Source: Prevotella sp.
GTDB lineage: Bacteria > Bacteroidota > Bacteroidia > Bacteroidales > Bacteroidaceae
Direction of reading: 5' to 3'
Assembly (NCBI GenBank): GCA_017395215.1
Contig: JAFPVW010000076.1
Location: forward strand, 1 to 64,000
DNA length: 64,000 nt
Below, piece after piece: positions 62,709 through 64,000 of this stretch (positions are counted from its first letter, which is position 1; every line of letters starts with the position of its first letter). The translations under genes were made by a program, and so were the position numbers. A model generated the notes under the pieces. The model saw only the letters and a list, made by a program, of their open reading frames with translations. It searched no databases and had not been told where the DNA came from.

Positions 62709-64000
62709 GAAAGGCTCTTGCGCTGACATTCTCCTGGCTGCTTCTAAGCGTCGCTGCTTTCGCTGCAGAAAAGCCTGTCCCCGTCGTTCTGACCGCCGGA
62801 CAGAGCAATGCCGACGGGCGTGTGCCCATTGCCCAGCTGCCCAAGTTTGCCCAGTACAAATACTGCCAGTGGAGCTACGGCAGCGGCGACTACACGAAAG
62901 CCACGGGGGCGTTCAAGCCGTTTGCACCCACCGTGGGCCGTACAGACCTGGGCGACCGCTGGGGCTTCGATGCCATTGTCTATTATCTGCTGGAGCAATG
63001 CTGGCAGCAGCCTTTCTACGTCATCAAGCAGACGATGGGAGGCACGGCTATCGACACCTCTTGCAAAAGCAGCACCCACGGCTGGTTCTGGAGCGTCGAT
63101 GCCAAGGAGAAGTCGCTGCTCAGGGCTTTCTGCCAGCAGATTGACGACTGTCTCGACCAGTTGCCGCACAACTACGACATCAAATGCCTGATCTGGCATC
63201 AGGGCGAGAGCGACCAGCCCGCCGCCGACCGCTACTACGACAACCTGAAGCCGGTCGTTGCCTATATCCGTCAGCATTTGGTCGAGAAGACCGGGCGCAG
63301 GGAGTACGCCTCGCTGCCCGTCGTCTGCGGCACGTTTGCCAAGGACAGCCGACAAGGTTCGCCACGTGTTGTGGAGGCGCTGCAGCGGCTGGCGCGCGAA
63401 GACAGCCACTTCCACGTGGTGGATGCCAGCGACCTGAGCCTGCAGTCCGACCAGCTGCACTTCGATGCCCACGGGGCTGTCGACCTGGGGCGGCGTGTGT
63501 TTGCCAGGATGAAGGCCGTTGGCATCGCCGGCAATGACGACCGAGCCGATGTTGAGGATGCCTTCAAGGGTGTCTGGCCCGTCACCGACAAAGCGATGAT
63601 GAAATCGCTGAACGGCACGTGGCAGCTAAGGGTAAACGGGAAGGAAGGCGACATTCCTGTGCCCGGCTGCTGGGAGGCTTATGGTTTCTGCGAGCCCAAG
63701 TATGACTACCCCGACTCGCTGACGGGCGACTATCGTACGACGTTCACCGTGCCGGCGGCGTGGAAGGGTCAGCAGGTCTACATCAGGCTCGACGGCGTGC
63801 TGCGAGGCTACGACCTGTGGCTCAACGACCAGCATGTCGGCACGTGGGAGTCGGGCTACAACACTTGCCTGTTCGACCTGACGCCCCATCTCACTAAACG
63901 GGCTTTCAAGGGCGAGCCGCAGCGGTTGTCGATGCGCGTCTATTCGCGCTTCAAGGGCTACGAGTTCGACTGCTTCGACGACTGGGCCACGATGGGCATC
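62705..64000 (+). CDS. SASA-type acetylesterase fused to GH2, truncated by the window end
   Basis: The first 432 residues of a secreted protein that runs past the window. The start overlaps the previous stop (ATGA). A signal peptide (about 1-21) precedes an SGNH-fold acetylesterase of the SASA family: nucleophile serine 34 in AGQSN, IWHQGESD near 162-169 and the catalytic DxxH in DQLHFDAHG near 252. Residues from about 300 (SLNGTWQL, IRLDGVLRGYDLWLNDQHVG) are the sugar-binding domain of a GH2 enzyme, whose catalytic barrel would lie beyond the edge. The full protein would probably deacetylate and hydrolyse a beta-galactoside (or other GH2 substrate) on the same oligomer. The reading frame is open throughout. 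Confidence 0.85.
   Translation, partial: MRKALALTFSWLLLSVAAFAAEKPVPVVLTAGQSNADGRVPIAQLPKFAQYKYCQWSYGSGDYTKATGAFKPFAPTVGRTDLGDRWGFDAIVYYLLEQCWQQPFYVIKQTMGGTAIDTSCKSSTHGWFWSVDAKEKSLLRAFCQQIDDCLDQLPHNYDIKCLIWHQGESDQPAADRYYDNLKPVVAYIRQHLVEKTGRREYASLPVVCGTFAKDSRQGSPRVVEALQRLAREDSHFHVVDASDLSLQSDQLHFDAHGAVDLGRRVFARMKAVGIAGNDDRADVEDAFKGVWPVTDKAMMKSLNGTWQLRVNGKEGDIPVPGCWEAYGFCEPKYDYPDSLTGDYRTTFTVPAAWKGQQVYIRLDGVLRGYDLWLNDQHVGTWESGYNTCLFDLTPHLTKRAFKGEPQRLSMRVYSRFKGYEFDCFDDWATMGI

Overview
The window looks like chromosomal DNA of a glycan-degrading member of the Bacteroidales, most likely Prevotella-like (Prevotellaceae). The evidence is three SusC/SusD pairs, a one-protein hybrid two-component regulator, -7 boxes of the form TAnnTTTG, secreted enzymes ending in short C-terminal tags (DLQGR...KGIY type), GC-rich codon use and almost no Shine-Dalgarno sites. 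No rRNA, tRNA, phage, insertion sequence or CRISPR array was seen.

Layout. (1) 1-356: 3' end of a sodium:dicarboxylate-type symporter, followed by a convergent repeat-rich gap. (2) 25514 down to 679, minus strand: a long run of FAS1 lipoprotein, SusC, SusD, FAS1 lipoprotein, FAS1 lipoprotein, SusC and SusD, then a hairpin, a secreted protein of unknown role, a PL4 rhamnogalacturonan lyase and a GH115 fused to a sialidase-like propeller. (3) 25515-26278: a divergent intergenic region with two unusual repeat structures. (4) 26285-35155, plus strand: a very large PL11 lyase with autotransporter-like repeats, a large secreted protein of unknown function and a CE7 esterase. (5) 46188 down to 35147, minus strand: GH105, PL22, GH35-like, CBM9/PKD-like protein, hybrid two-component regulator and GH28. 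(6) 46385-52139, plus strand: a secreted multi-domain protein and a second PL11 lyase. (7) 52140-54617: a repeat cluster and two toxin-antitoxin pairs on the minus strand. (8) 55016 to the end, plus strand: a third SusC/SusD pair, a propeller-DUF362 fusion and an acetylesterase-GH2 fusion that runs off the window.

Function. Regions 4-6 and 8 read as a locus for rhamnogalacturonan-I type pectin. PL11 and PL4 would cut the backbone, CE7 and the SASA esterase would remove acetyl groups, SusC/SusD (55016-60410) would import oligomers, GH105, PL22 and GH28 would finish unsaturated and saturated uronides, and the GH35-like and GH2 enzymes would trim galactan side chains. The regulator at 36628-40554 is the obvious controller. 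A 31-bp element conserved at identical distance from the -7 box lies upstream of both 46385 and 55016. It ties these two transcription units together and suggests that the toxin-antitoxin island was inserted between them.

The least explained parts are the FAS1-SusCD operon, the shared secreted modules, the repeated hairpin encoded in four signal peptides, and the short tandem repeats. These repeats fill operon gaps, supply stop codons and are also inserted in frame inside enzymes.
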